Shown here one piece after another: positions 1 through 8,982 of a DNA stretch of 64,000 nucleotides (the stretch's first letter is position 1; every line of letters begins with the position of its first letter). Below the pieces are notes generated by a model. That model was not told where the DNA came from and made no database searches. It saw only the letters and a list, made by a program, of their open reading frames with translations. A program made the position numbers and the translations under genes. Source of the DNA: Vibrio mimicus (lineage in GTDB: Bacteria > Pseudomonadota > Gammaproteobacteria > Enterobacterales > Vibrionaceae); contig NZ_CP077426.1 of assembly GCF_019048845.1 (NCBI RefSeq), forward strand, positions 2,217,501 to 2,281,500, read 5' to 3'.

Positions 1-1
1 G

Positions 2-1948
2 GTTCGTTATCAGCGTCTGCGTGGCAATACAGTAAACTTTATCTGTGCGGATGACGCGCACGGTACACCTATCATGCTGAAAGCACAGCAAATGGGTATG
101 ACACCAGAAGCAATGATCGAAATGGTGAGCGAAGAGCACCAACGCGACTTTGCTGGCTTCGATATTAGCTTTGATAACTACCACAGCACGCACAGCGATG
201 AAAACCGTGAGCTGGCTTCACACATCTATCTGCAACTGAAAAAGAACGGTTTTATTTCAAGCCGCACGATTTCTCAGCTGTTCGATCCTGAAAAAGAGAT
301 GTTCTTGCCGGATCGTTTCGTAAAAGGCACTTGCCCGAAATGTAAATCAGAAGACCAGTACGGTGACAACTGTGACGCCTGTGGTGAAACTTACAGCCCG
401 ACTGAGCTGATCAATCCAAAATCAGCCGTCTCTGGTGCCACTCCAGTGATGAAAGATTCTGAGCACTTCTTCTTTGACCTGCCTCAGTTCGAAAGCATGC
501 TCAAAGAGTGGACGCGTTCAGGTTCTCTGCAATCAGAAACCGCCAACAAAATGCAAGAGTGGTTTGAAGGTGGCTTGCAGCAGTGGGATATCTCACGTGA
601 TGCACCGTACTTCGGTTTTGAAATCCCGGGCGAGAAAGACAAATTCTTCTACGTGTGGCTAGATGCCCCTATTGGTTACATGGGTTCATTCAAAAACCTG
701 TGCGACAAGCGTAGCGATTTGGACTTTGATGAATACTGGAATAAAGACAGCAAAACCGAGCTTTACCACTTCATCGGTAAAGACATCGTTTACTTCCACA
801 GCTTGTTCTGGCCAGCAATGCTGGATGGTTCTGGTTTCCGTAAACCCACCAACGTGTTTGTGCACGGTTATGTGACCGTCAATGGCGCGAAAATGTCTAA
901 GTCGAAAGGTACGTTTGTGAAAGCAAGCACTTACCTGAATCACTTGGATCCAGAGTGTCTGCGTTACTACTACGCGGCAAAACTGAACAACCGTATTGAC
1001 GATCTCGATTTGAACCTCGAAGACTTCACCCAACGTGTGAATGCTGACGTGGTGAACAAAATCGTTAACCTTGCGTCACGTAACGCAGGCTTCATCACTA
1101 AACGTTTTGATGGCAAGCTGTCAGCACAATTTGCTGAGCCTGAGCTGTATGCAGAATTTGCTGGCGCAGCAGATCGTATTGCTGAGCTGTTTGAAGCGCG
1201 TGAGTTTGGTCGTGCCATCCGTGAAATTACTGCATTGGCAGACAAAGCGAACCAGTATGTGGATGAAAAAGCCCCTTGGGTTGTCGCGAAACAAGAAGGC
1301 CAAGACCAAGCGCTGCAAGACATCTGTACAGTGGGCATTAACTTGTTCCGCGTACTGGTGACTTACCTCAAGCCAGTGATGCCTGCGTTGGCAGAGCGCA
1401 CTGAAGCTTTCCTAAACCAAGAACTGACTTGGGAAGGCGTGGCAACTCCGCTAACTGATCATGCCGTAACGCCATTCAAAGCACTGTTCAATCGTATCGA
1501 TCCGAAACACGTTGAAGCTATGATTGAAGCGTCGAAAGCGGAAGCGGCAGCAGAAAAAGCCGCGGCAGATGCAGCAAAACCAAAGAGCGAAGAAACTGAA
1601 CTGAGCAAAGATCCCCTAGCGGCTGAAATTGAGTTCGATGATTTCGCGAAAGTGGATCTGCGTATTGCCAAGATTCTTTCTTGTGAAGCCGTAGAGAAAT
1701 CAGACAAGTTACTTAAGTTTGAACTCGACATCGGCGGTGAAACTCGTCAAGTCTTCTCTGGCATTAAATCTGCCTACCAACCAGAAGATCTGATTGGTAA
1801 ATACACGGTTGTGGTAGCCAACCTCAAACCACGTAAGATGAAGTTTGGTATGTCAGAAGGCATGATCCTCGCGGCAGGCCCTGGCGGTAGTGACCTGTGG
1901 TTGCTTGAACCGCATCAAGGTGCTCAAGCGGGCATGCGCGTGATGTAA
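2..1948 (+). CDS. metG: Methionyl-tRNA synthetase (5' end outside window)
   Basis: Charges tRNA-Met (including initiator) with methionine in the cytoplasm. The frame is open from base 2, and the first residues visible ([23 protein letters not shown], here in part) belong to the class I Rossmann fold, so only a short N-terminal piece carrying the HIGH motif is missing. The zinc-knuckle cysteines (CPKC..CDAC) lie near bases 330-385, the KMSKS loop (AKMSKSKGT) near 890-915, and a C-terminal Trbp111-like tRNA-binding domain occupies the last ~110 residues after an Ala/Lys/Glu-rich linker. 648 residues are present against about 677 in E. coli. A strong terminator follows. No oddities seen. Confidence 0.97.
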   Translation, partial: VRYQRLRGNTVNFICADDAHGTPIMLKAQQMGMTPEAMIEMVSEEHQRDFAGFDISFDNYHSTHSDENRELASHIYLQLKKNGFISSRTISQLFDPEKEMFLPDRFVKGTCPKCKSEDQYGDNCDACGETYSPTELINPKSAVSGATPVMKDSEHFFFDLPQFESMLKEWTRSGSLQSETANKMQEWFEGGLQQWDISRDAPYFGFEIPGEKDKFFYVWLDAPIGYMGSFKNLCDKRSDLDFDEYWNKDSKTELYHFIGKDIVYFHSLFWPAMLDGSGFRKPTNVFVHGYVTVNGAKMSKSKGTFVKASTYLNHLDPECLRYYYAAKLNNRIDDLDLNLEDFTQRVNADVVNKIVNLASRNAGFITKRFDGKLSAQFAEPELYAEFAGAADRIAELFEAREFGRAIREITALADKANQYVDEKAPWVVAKQEGQDQALQDICTVGINLFRVLVTYLKPVMPALAERTEAFLNQELTWEGVATPLTDHAVTPFKALFNRIDPKHVEAMIEASKAEAAAEKAAADAAKPKSEETELSKDPLAAEIEFDDFAKVDLRIAKILSCEAVEKSDKLLKFELDIGGETRQVFSGIKSAYQPEDLIGKYTVVVANLKPRKMKFGMSEGMILAAGPGGSDLWLLEPHQGAQAGMRVM

Positions 1949-2004
1949 TTCTCGCCATCCTTCGATTCTCGTCTCTCTTCAATGTTGAGAGGTGAGAGCC
2001 TTTA

Positions 2005-2033
2005 AAGCCTTTGCGACTGCAAAGGCTTTTTTG
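2005..2033 (+). terminator. Rho-independent terminator of metG
   Basis: A 10-bp perfect stem (AAGCCTTTGC / GCAAAGGCTT) with a 4-base loop is followed by a run of T. It lies 57 bases after the metG stop codon. Confidence 0.9.
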
Positions 2034-2169
2034 TTATTGAACCTTGCGATTACACTGGCACACTTCCCTTGCTAGAACCCAGAATACCTTTCCTGAAAAT
2101 ACCCACCTTAACTCACATTTTTTGCGCAGCCTGCCCCATAAATGTGCATTAAAAATCACAATAAATTTT

Positions 2170-2182
2170 TAAGCACTTGATT
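2170..2182 (-). promoter_or_regulatory. Candidate IHF site
   Basis: Read on the minus strand this is AATCAAGTGCTTA, an exact match to the IHF consensus WATCARNNNNTTR. It sits about 18 bases upstream of a -24/-12 promoter candidate, where IHF bending commonly assists sigma-54 promoters. Inference from motif match only. Confidence 0.45.
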
Positions 2183-2198
2183 TTAAATCATTAATTTT

Positions 2199-2216
2199 CT
2201 GGCATTCAAACTGCAC
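2199..2216 (+). promoter_or_regulatory. Candidate sigma-54 (-24/-12) promoter
   Basis: The sequence CTGGCATTCAAACTGCAC has the invariant GG (2201-2202) and GC (2213-2214) exactly 12 bases apart, as required for RpoN promoters, with good flanks (TGGCA and TGCA). The predicted start of transcription is near 2226, about 64 bases before the next gene. The rest of the 341-base gap between metG and that gene is AT-rich with no other feature seen. Confidence 0.5.
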
Positions 2217-2289
2217 TATTCCAAACATCCTCTCTTCTCTCTCTTTCAAATACAGAGAGGAACCGTCAAACACCAACACGGAGGTGGCT

Positions 2290-3105
2290 ATGTTTGTGAC
2301 GATTTCAATGCTTGTTTCATTGGCTATTCTTGGCTTGATTTACACACTTTCTCAACAAAAGCACTCTGCACAGCAGAGTAAATTTGAGTTGCTGATCTGT
2401 CTGCGCGAGGTGCTAGCACTGTGCCGGCAGCACCGCAGCCTGACTCATCACGCACTCAATCATACCGAGGTCAATTCTTCTGAGCTCAGTGCACTGGCTG
2501 CACTAGAAAAACGCCTGTTGGAAAAATCTGAACAACTGATCCAGATTGCCCATTTTGATAACAAGCCCTCATACCGCATTTTGCAAAACTCATTAAAAAC
2601 GGTCTTTAACGAGTGGCAGCAAGCCAGCGTAGGAAAAAATCAACGTCTGCATGGCAAGTTGATTCGCCACTGCATGTATTTGATGGATGATGTGGTATTG
2701 GCATGGTTAGCGGAATCAGGCCGTGAAGAACTGAGTGATGAGTACCATATGAACTGGCAGCAAATTTTTGATGCTATGGAAACACTGACTCAATTACGCC
2801 TGTGTATTGACGACACTCGAAATGAAAACAACGGGTTACGCATAAGGCATTATTGTGAACTGATGCAACGCAAGCTGAATCAATTGGCGCTAATCAGCCC
2901 CTTAACGCTAGGCTCGCCAGTCTGTTCATCGGCAATGCGCCAACTTAACGAAATCACCGATAACAACCAATTCAATTTGGAGAGCAACGAGCTTTATCAA
3001 TTAAGCAGTGAGCTTTCATCAACCATCGCTCAGGTTTACGATCATATGCTCAATGATCTGGTGGAAAGTCTTTATCACCCTTTGCCGCAACTCGTTGTCG
3101 CTTGA
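2290..3105 (+). CDS. Uncharacterised membrane-anchored protein
   Basis: Not recognised as a named family. 271 residues. An N-terminal hydrophobic segment (about residues 1-19, FVTISMLVSLAILGLIYTL) looks like an uncleaved anchor, and the rest is predominantly helical and charged, with many Leu/Gln/Glu heptad-like stretches. This resembles the helical sensor regions of membrane receptors but has no kinase, HAMP or MCP signalling domain. The ATG at 2290 is chosen because GGAGG sits 5 bases upstream; an in-frame GTG at 2284 overlaps that site. A candidate sigma-54 promoter with an IHF-like site lies upstream, and a hairpin terminator follows, so it is probably monocistronic. Function unknown. Confidence 0.8.
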   Translation: MFVTISMLVSLAILGLIYTLSQQKHSAQQSKFELLICLREVLALCRQHRSLTHHALNHTEVNSSELSALAALEKRLLEKSEQLIQIAHFDNKPSYRILQNSLKTVFNEWQQASVGKNQRLHGKLIRHCMYLMDDVVLAWLAESGREELSDEYHMNWQQIFDAMETLTQLRLCIDDTRNENNGLRIRHYCELMQRKLNQLALISPLTLGSPVCSSAMRQLNEITDNNQFNLESNELYQLSSELSSTIAQVYDHMLNDLVESLYHPLPQLVVA

Positions 3106-3122
3106 ACAAAAGCGGAAAACAG

Positions 3123-3149
3123 AAAGCGCCACACAAGGTGGCGCTTTTT
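3123..3149. terminator. Bidirectional terminator
   Basis: A 10-bp stem (AAAGCGCCAC / GTGGCGCTTT) around a 5-base loop is flanked by A and T runs. It lies between the convergent gene ending at 3105 and udp ending at 3187 and can serve both. Confidence 0.85.
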
Positions 3150-3186
3150 AGTCATACTCTTTAGTAATAATTAAAGAGTCTATGAA

Positions 3187-3948
3187 TTATTTCAGCATCT
3201 TACGCGCAGCTTCCACCACGACTTTGATTGAGCGCGCTTCGGTTTCTTTCAGCGTTGCGTGGTCTGGGATCTCTTTCTGAGTACGGTTGATGATCACACC
3301 CGCCACACAACCCGCTTTCAAACCTGAACTTGCACACATGGTCAGCAGTGTTGCGGATTCCATTTCAAAGTTCAGCACGCCCATTTCTTGCCACTCTTTC
3401 ATAGAGCCTTGGAAACGGCGCACTACGCGACCAGTGAAGGTGTCGTAACGCTCTTGGCCTGGGTAGAAAGTATCAGAAGAAGCCGTGATACCCATGTGTA
3501 CTGCAGCACCGCTTTCTTGTGCTGCCGCTTTCATTGCGGTTGCAACATCAAAATCAGGTACCGCAGGGAATTCCATCGGTGCGAAGTGCAAACTTGCACC
3601 ATCCAAACGCACTGAACCAGTGGTAACAATCATGTCACCCACATTAACGTGTGGCTGAATAGCACCTGTAGTACCTACACGCAGGAAGGTACGCACACCC
3701 AATTGTGCCAATTCTTCAACCGCAATCGACGTTGAAGGACCACCAATACCGGTTGAACAAACCACAACAGACTGGCCATCCAGCTCCGCGCGGTACACGG
3801 TATATTCACGGTGGCTAGCGAGGAAAACAGGGTTATCCATCAGCTCCGCAATTTTCTGCACACGAGCAGGATCACCCGGAATAATAGCTAATGTTGCACC
3901 ATTTAAATCAGCTTCGGTCACACCAAGGTGAAATACAGTTTTGGTCAT
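3187..3948 (-). CDS. udp: Uridine phosphorylase
   Basis: Reversible phosphorolysis of uridine to uracil and ribose-1-phosphate in pyrimidine salvage; cytoplasmic. 253 residues, the family's usual length. The phosphate-binding N-terminal stretch ([17 protein letters not shown]) and the PNP/UDP family signature ([16 protein letters not shown], residues ~65-80) are present. The ribose-binding FEMESATLL is seen near residue 195. The ATG at 3948 has AAGGAG 8 bases upstream. A CRP-like site lies about 85 bases upstream, in line with the catabolite control of udp known in E. coli. No nucleoside transporter is adjacent. Confidence 0.96.
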   Translation of the reverse strand: MTKTVFHLGVTEADLNGATLAIIPGDPARVQKIAELMDNPVFLASHREYTVYRAELDGQSVVVCSTGIGGPSTSIAVEELAQLGVRTFLRVGTTGAIQPHVNVGDMIVTTGSVRLDGASLHFAPMEFPAVPDFDVATAMKAAAQESGAAVHMGITASSDTFYPGQERYDTFTGRVVRRFQGSMKEWQEMGVLNFEMESATLLTMCASSGLKAGCVAGVIINRTQKEIPDHATLKETEARSIKVVVEAARKMLK

Positions 3949-4031
3949 AAGGGGGCTCCTTCATTGCGTCTATTCAGCGCACTTATCATTTAGGGTACTA
4001 AGACACTGTACCTGATAGAGCCGTCAAATTA

Positions 4032-4047
4032 AGTGACTTCAATCACA
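4032..4047. promoter_or_regulatory. CRP-like site upstream of udp
   Basis: AGTGACTTCAATCACA matches the CRP consensus TGTGA-N6-TCACA at 9 of 10 conserved positions. It lies in the 269-base gap between udp and the metal ATPase gene, upstream of the udp start. Confidence 0.6.
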
Positions 4048-4183
4048 AGGAAAAAAGCAATGAATGACAAACTTTCACAAATTACCGATCGATATCACAA
4101 TGTAAATGTATCTGTGCTGCAAATCTATCCATATATACGGAGAAGCTATGTAGGAGCGGGCTCATTAAAAGATGGCATCATTT

Positions 4184-4209
4184 CAACTAGGGGGATTTCC
4201 CCCTAGTTG
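4184..4209. terminator. Perfect 11-bp hairpin downstream of the metal ATPase gene
   Basis: Arms CAACTAGGGGG and CCCCCTAGTTG flank a 4-base ATTT loop. It lies 9 bases past the end of the ATPase gene and is likely its transcription terminator or a 3'-end stabiliser. Neither side has a long T run, so the terminator call is tentative. Confidence 0.55.
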
Positions 4210-4217
4210 AACGTCCA

Positions 4218-6536
4218 TTATGAGGATTGAGAAGATGAATTTTGAGTACGGAACTTGAGCAAACGCAACGCGTTGAGTGTAACCAGTGCTGTTGCCCCAC
4301 TATCGGCAAGCACCGCAACCCATAGACCTGTGATACCCAGTAGGCTTGTGACCAAAAACACGGCTTTGAGTCCTAATGATAAGGTGACGTTTTGGCGAAT
4401 AATGGTCAACGTGGCGCGTGAAAGCTCAATCATACCCGCAAGTTCAATCAAACGGTTGTGGGTAATTGCAGCATCGGCGGTTTCTAGTGCGACATCGGTA
4501 CCACCGCCCATCGCAATACCTATACTTGCTTCTTTCATCGCGGGCGCATCATTAATGCCATCCCCGACCATGGCAACCCGTTTGTTTTGCGCCAACTGTT
4601 GGATATAACGCACTTTATCTTGGGGCAATAATCCTGCACGAAAATCCATATTGAGCTGACGGCTCATCGCCGCAGCACTGCGTTCATTGTCGCCAGTCAG
4701 CATTAACGCATTCACACCGATGTTCTGCAAAGCTTCAACAGCTTGGCGCGCATCATCACGCAAGGTATCTTGCCAAGCAATAACACCGACAACGATCTCT
4801 CCTTCTAACATCACCACAACAGTTTTGCTTTCTGCTTCAAGGGTTGCCACTTGTTGAACGACTGCATCCGGTAAAGCGGTGTCTGCTCGATTTGGCGCTA
4901 AAATACTGTACGCAACCCCATTGATATGGCCACGAATTCCACGGCCGACCAACGCCGTACGATCTTCAGCTTCTGGAATATCCAACTGAGCAGCTTGCGC
5001 TTTAGCAACGAGCGATGTAGCCAATGGATGATGTGAACCCATCTCTATCGCTGCGGCCTGCGCTAATAAGGTAAGGCTATCCCAATCTTGGTAAGCAATG
5101 AGATCCGTCACTTGCGGTTTACCTTCCGTCAAAGTGCCCGTTTTATCAAACGCAATGGTTTCGATTTTTCCTAATTGCTCTAATGCCGCCCCACCTTTAA
5201 TCAAAGCCCCACGGCGTGCCGCAGCCGCCAGACCGGATGTAATCGCAGCAGGAGTCGAAATCACTAATGCACAAGGGCAAGCAATCAACAGCAGCGCCAA
5301 ACCACGGTAGATCCACGTCTGCCAATCGGCACCAAATGCCAATGGTGGAATGATGATCACCGCGATCGCGACCACCATCATTAATGGCGTGTACCAACGG
5401 CTGAATTTATCTAGGAAACGCTCCAACGGCGCTTTGCGTGACTCCGCTTCTTCGATCATGTGCAAAATACGATCGATCGCATTTTCACCTTGTTTAGAGG
5501 TAATTTCGACCTGCACAACTTTGTCAACAATGACGCAACCCGCCGAAACACGATCGCCCTCTGTCAGCTCCACCGGCAGCGATTCCCCCGTTAGTGCACT
5601 ATTATCTAGGCTCGCGCTAGCAAGCAAACGACCATCAGCAGGAAGACGCCCACCAGGAGCCACTTCGATAATATCTCCAGGCTGTAACTGCGCCGCAGGC
5701 ACTGTGATACGTTGACCGTTTTCAATTCGCAGAGCATTTTCGGGCACCAACGCCATCAGGGCTTGTACACCCGTGCGCGCCCGTGATGCCGCGTAAGCTT
5801 CTAATCGCTCACCAATCAAAAACAGCAGTAAGACCATAGCGGCTTCTAAGGTTTCGCCGAGATATAAGGCCCCGATAGCAGCAACGGACATTAGCGTTTC
5901 AATCGAGAAAGGAGAACCCGATTTCGCCAAACGCCAAGCTTGTTGGATGATAGGGAATAAACCCCATAGACAGGTTGCAATGAAAATCCAACGACTGATG
6001 TCGTCTGAACCGACTAAAACACCAATCGCCATCAGTGCCGCAATGCCAATAATTCGGCCATTTTCACCCTGCCAGAATCGAGGCTGAGTTTGTGATGATG
6101 ACGCAGAGCCTCCCGTTGGGGAGCTTAAAGTAAATCCGGTATCGCGTACCACCTGTTCAATTTGCTGTGCAGTCGCCTGTTGATTAAAACTCACAACCAG
6201 TTTTTGAGTTGCAAATGTCACTTGTACTCGAACGACATCACTCAGTTGCTTGACGGCCTTTTCAATTTTTTGGGCGCAGGAGGGGCAATCCATACCTGAC
6301 ACAAGCCAACTCTGCTGGTAGGTAGCACTAGATGAACCTATCTGACCTCGAGCAGGCTCTTCATCAAGAGTAGAGCCTCCCTCAGTAGCGCTACAACAGC
6401 TATCCCCCTCGCTGTGTGATACAACACCTTCAGCTCGGATTGACAAAATTTTAGGGCTACCCGAACAACTCGTAGCATGTGCAGAAAGCGGTTGATGTAA
6501 TGATTTAGAACGACACGCTTGATGTTTAACACACAT
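4218..6536 (-). CDS. zntA: Zn/Cd/Pb-exporting P1B-type ATPase
   Basis: Inner-membrane heavy-metal efflux pump. 772 residues. Domains in order: a Cys/His-rich N-terminal leader (residues 1-75, six cysteines including a CC pair), an HMA metal-binding domain with GMDCPSC at 81-87, the actuator TGES loop at 316-319, the transmembrane metal site CPC at 420-422, the phosphorylation motif DKTGT at 464-468, a GDGINDAP hinge, and the Zn-type aspartate motif (DSGATALVTLNAL) in the last helix. CPC plus that aspartate place it in the Zn/Cd/Pb group rather than the copper group. The promoter has a MerR-type dyad in a 20-bp spacer, so metal-responsive control by an unlinked ZntR/CadR/CueR-like protein is expected; no such regulator is adjacent. 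Confidence 0.92.
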   Translation of the reverse strand: MCVKHQACRSKSLHQPLSAHATSCSGSPKILSIRAEGVVSHSEGDSCCSATEGGSTLDEEPARGQIGSSSATYQQSWLVSGMDCPSCAQKIEKAVKQLSDVVRVQVTFATQKLVVSFNQQATAQQIEQVVRDTGFTLSSPTGGSASSSQTQPRFWQGENGRIIGIAALMAIGVLVGSDDISRWIFIATCLWGLFPIIQQAWRLAKSGSPFSIETLMSVAAIGALYLGETLEAAMVLLLFLIGERLEAYAASRARTGVQALMALVPENALRIENGQRITVPAAQLQPGDIIEVAPGGRLPADGRLLASASLDNSALTGESLPVELTEGDRVSAGCVIVDKVVQVEITSKQGENAIDRILHMIEEAESRKAPLERFLDKFSRWYTPLMMVVAIAVIIIPPLAFGADWQTWIYRGLALLLIACPCALVISTPAAITSGLAAAARRGALIKGGAALEQLGKIETIAFDKTGTLTEGKPQVTDLIAYQDWDSLTLLAQAAAIEMGSHHPLATSLVAKAQAAQLDIPEAEDRTALVGRGIRGHINGVAYSILAPNRADTALPDAVVQQVATLEAESKTVVVMLEGEIVVGVIAWQDTLRDDARQAVEALQNIGVNALMLTGDNERSAAAMSRQLNMDFRAGLLPQDKVRYIQQLAQNKRVAMVGDGINDAPAMKEASIGIAMGGGTDVALETADAAITHNRLIELAGMIELSRATLTIIRQNVTLSLGLKAVFLVTSLLGITGLWVAVLADSGATALVTLNALRLLKFRTQNSSSQSS

Positions 6537-6566
6537 ATTTCGATCTCCTTTTTGTGGTCTATCGCT

Positions 6567-6598
6567 AGCCTACACCTTGGAGTTAACTTCAAGGTCAA
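6567..6598 (-). promoter_or_regulatory. MerR-family metal-responsive promoter of zntA
   Basis: On the minus strand a -35 box TTGACC (6593-6598) and a -10 box TAGGCT (6567-6572) are separated by 20 bp. The spacer holds a near-perfect dyad (6574-6595) with ends ACCTTG and CAAGGT and a GTTAAC centre. Overlong spacers filled by such a dyad are the hallmark of MerR/ZntR/CueR-activated promoters. Confidence 0.85.
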
Positions 6599-6648
6599 GC
6601 CATTTTTCGATAAACGCACAAAACAGGTCGCTCTGCATCATTTTCCAA

Positions 6649-7065
6649 CTAAACCGGATGTTGAAAACAACTGTTCAAAGTTTTACTTAATGCGCGCAAC
6701 ACATCGCGCCGAGTGATCACCCCAACTAATTGACCTTCCGCGATCACCGGATACATTTTGGGTTTTCCCACTTTCATCATGGCCGCCATTTCGATAATCG
6801 AAGTCTCTGGGGATACAGATAGCACTTCTTTATGCATGCAGTCACTGACGATATGGGTATCTTGGCAGTGATAACTGGCATGTACCAATTTGTCCAATAG
6901 ATCCTGCTCAGATAAAAAACCCACTACACGTCGCTGTGCATCAATCACAGGCCCCCCCATATTCTCTGAACGTACGACCTTATCCAAGGCAGCAGTGAGA
7001 GACATATCTGGGCTGAATGTGATTGCTTTTGTGGTCATATAATCACTTACTTTCAGTGAGTCCAT
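6649..7065 (-). CDS. Tandem CBS-domain protein
   Basis: A stand-alone cytoplasmic CBS pair (Bateman module) of 138 residues, a fold that usually binds adenine nucleotides or S-adenosyl ligands. The first CBS motif runs from about residue 7 (VSDYMTTKAITFSPDMSLTAAL), with the GGPVID and VVGFLSEQDLL strands; the second from about 73 (VSDCMHKEVLSVSPETSI), ending in LVGVITRRDVLRAL. The ATG at 7065 is chosen because AAGGAG lies 6 bases upstream; the reading frame continues further upstream without a ribosome site. The partner and ligand are unknown. It lies just upstream of zntA on the same strand but zntA has its own promoter. Confidence 0.85.
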   Translation of the reverse strand: MDSLKVSDYMTTKAITFSPDMSLTAALDKVVRSENMGGPVIDAQRRVVGFLSEQDLLDKLVHASYHCQDTHIVSDCMHKEVLSVSPETSIIEMAAMMKVGKPKMYPVIAEGQLVGVITRRDVLRALSKTLNSCFQHPV

Positions 7066-7289
7066 TCTGATCTCCTTTGCGTCAAAATTATGCTCATTTA
7101 CTTCAGTGTTGTTCAAAATGTCTGATTTAGCCTGTCTCATTTTGTAGCTTAGCCACACAATTTAGATCATTTCACATTTTGATGAACACCATGGATTTCA
7201 TCAAAAGTGATGATATGTATCAGTGTCCATTCACGAGAAGATGAACTATAAATAGATTATTACGCAATCAGTCAATAGGGACAGAGTCG

Positions 7290-8264
7290 GTGACTTCCAT
7301 TTTTTCCTCAACGGTTATTGCCAACCCTGAAATCCTGCAGTTTATCTTTCAATCACTGCCTGAGCCGACTTTTCTTATTAATAAGCAAGGTGTGTATTTG
7401 GAAGCGTGGGGGGGCACCGACAGTGAACGCCACCATAACCCTGCTTACTTAGTGGGGTTGAACCAATACGATGTTTTGCCTGCTGTTCAAGCAGCTTGGT
7501 TCTCTGAAGTGATTGTGGAAGCGATTGAGCAAAATTGTGCGAAAGAGCTTGAATATGATATTGATCCAACCCAACTGCCCTGCTTTGATACCGTCCCAGG
7601 CCCTACCGATAAGCAATATTTTTCTGCCTTAGTCATTCCCCTTCCCGGAGCAGAAATGGTGCTCTGGACGGTACGTAATATTTCTGATTACAAGCACACC
7701 GTTGAAAAGCTCGCTCATCACCAACTTGAACTAGAGCATCTCACTCATATGGACCATCTCACTCAGGTTTATAACCGCTATGCAATGGACTCTCTACTGC
7801 CCCAAGCTTTGGAAATTGCCAGACTCGACAAAGTCAGTGCGGCATTACTGATGATCGATATTGATTGCTTTAAAGAGTACAACGATGGGTATGGCCACAT
7901 TCAGGGTGATGAAGTGCTGCGTAAAATTGGGCAAACACTGCGCCGATGGAAGTCCAACCTCGATCTCTGCTTTCGCTATGGTGGGGACGAATTTTTGATT
8001 TTTATGACTGGGATAGATGCAGCGATGAGCCAGCAACGAGCGGAAGAACTGATGTCGATGGTGGAAAAAATGAACATCCAACACCGACATTCAAGAGTCG
8101 CCGATCATGTCACGATCACGATCGGCATTCGTCACTGCGAGGAAATTGACAAAGCATTGACCGCAGAAAAGCTCGTGGCAGTGGCCGACAAAGCCCTGTT
8201 TCACGCGAAACACGAGCAGCGTGGCACCATTCATATGTTAAGTGGTACCTCGTGGGATGAATAA
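7290..8264 (+). CDS. Diguanylate cyclase with PAS-like sensor
   Basis: Predicted soluble c-di-GMP synthase of 324 residues. An N-terminal PAS-like domain (about 15-135) precedes a GGDEF domain (about 150-320) with the intact active-site loop RYGGDEF (GGDEF at 231-235) and the MIDIDCFKEYND metal/substrate strand. The allosteric I-site that normally reads RxxD five residues before GGDEF is here SNLD (222-225), so the key arginine is missing and product inhibition through that site is unlikely. No transmembrane segment. The GTG start at 7290 has AGGG about 10 bases upstream. Diverges from the CBS gene and converges on moaE. Confidence 0.88.
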   Translation: MTSIFSSTVIANPEILQFIFQSLPEPTFLINKQGVYLEAWGGTDSERHHNPAYLVGLNQYDVLPAVQAAWFSEVIVEAIEQNCAKELEYDIDPTQLPCFDTVPGPTDKQYFSALVIPLPGAEMVLWTVRNISDYKHTVEKLAHHQLELEHLTHMDHLTQVYNRYAMDSLLPQALEIARLDKVSAALLMIDIDCFKEYNDGYGHIQGDEVLRKIGQTLRRWKSNLDLCFRYGGDEFLIFMTGIDAAMSQQRAEELMSMVEKMNIQHRHSRVADHVTITIGIRHCEEIDKALTAEKLVAVADKALFHAKHEQRGTIHMLSGTSWDE

Positions 8265-8273
8265 CCGTGTCGA

Positions 8274-8735
8274 TTATTCGCCTTTAACCCAACGTTGTGC
8301 GGCTTGATGGTCGCTGTCACGCGAATCCACCCAGCGGCTTTCTTCCGTTGTCAGCTCTTTCTTCCAAAAAGGCGCGCGGGTTTTCAGGTAATCCATGATG
8401 AATTCGCACGCTTCAAAGGCTGCATTTCGATGCGCACTAGTCACACCAACAAACACAATTTGATCGCCACTGAGCATATCGCCCACACGATGGATCACCC
8501 GTACGCGCTGCAGAGGCCAACGCTCTTCCGCCATATCGCAAATCTCCAACAAAGATTTTTCCGTCATGCCCGGATAGTGTTCAAGGTGCAGCCCCACCAC
8601 ATTATCGCCCAAGTTCATGTCGCGAACCTTGCCGATAAAAGTGACTACAGCGCCCGCTTGAGTGCCTTGCGCTAAAGCTTCATATTCTTGAGCAACAGAG
8701 AAATCTTCCGTTTGTACAGAAACGCGATTGTCCAT
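8274..8735 (-). CDS. moaE: Molybdopterin synthase, large subunit
   Basis: With MoaD converts cyclic pyranopterin monophosphate to molybdopterin. 153 residues. Recognisable stretches are VVTFIGKVRDMN, LHLEHYPGMTEK and FWKKE near the C-terminus containing the catalytic lysine region. Last gene of the moaABCDE operon; its start is 1 base beyond the moaD stop codon, indicating coupled translation. Confidence 0.95.
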   Translation of the reverse strand: MDNRVSVQTEDFSVAQEYEALAQGTQAGAVVTFIGKVRDMNLGDNVVGLHLEHYPGMTEKSLLEICDMAEERWPLQRVRVIHRVGDMLSGDQIVFVGVTSAHRNAAFEACEFIMDYLKTRAPFWKKELTTEESRWVDSRDSDHQAAQRWVKGE

Positions 8736-8736
8736 A

Positions 8737-8982
8737 TTAACCTCCGGTTACCGGCGGGAAGAAGGCCACTTCATCCCCCTCTTGTAACGGCGTATCAAGC
8801 GGCACAATCGATTGATTGACTGCGGCCAGCAACTTGCCTGGTTCTAGAGCCAAATCCCACTTACCCGGTTGCTGAGCCAAATGCTGGCGCAAGGCTTCTA
8901 CACTCGAAAAATGCTCATCTACGGTAAGGCTATCGCAACCGAGTAACTCTCGGGTTTGCGCAAAAAACAGTACCTTAATCAT
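8737..8982 (-). CDS. moaD: Molybdopterin synthase, sulfur-carrier subunit
   Basis: Ubiquitin-like sulfur carrier of 81 residues ending in the obligatory Gly-Gly (PPVTGG), whose C-terminus becomes the thiocarboxylate that donates sulfur to the pterin. Its ATG overlaps the moaC stop codon by 4 bases, so the two are translationally coupled. Confidence 0.95.
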   Translation of the reverse strand: MIKVLFFAQTRELLGCDSLTVDEHFSSVEALRQHLAQQPGKWDLALEPGKLLAAVNQSIVPLDTPLQEGDEVAFFPPVTGG

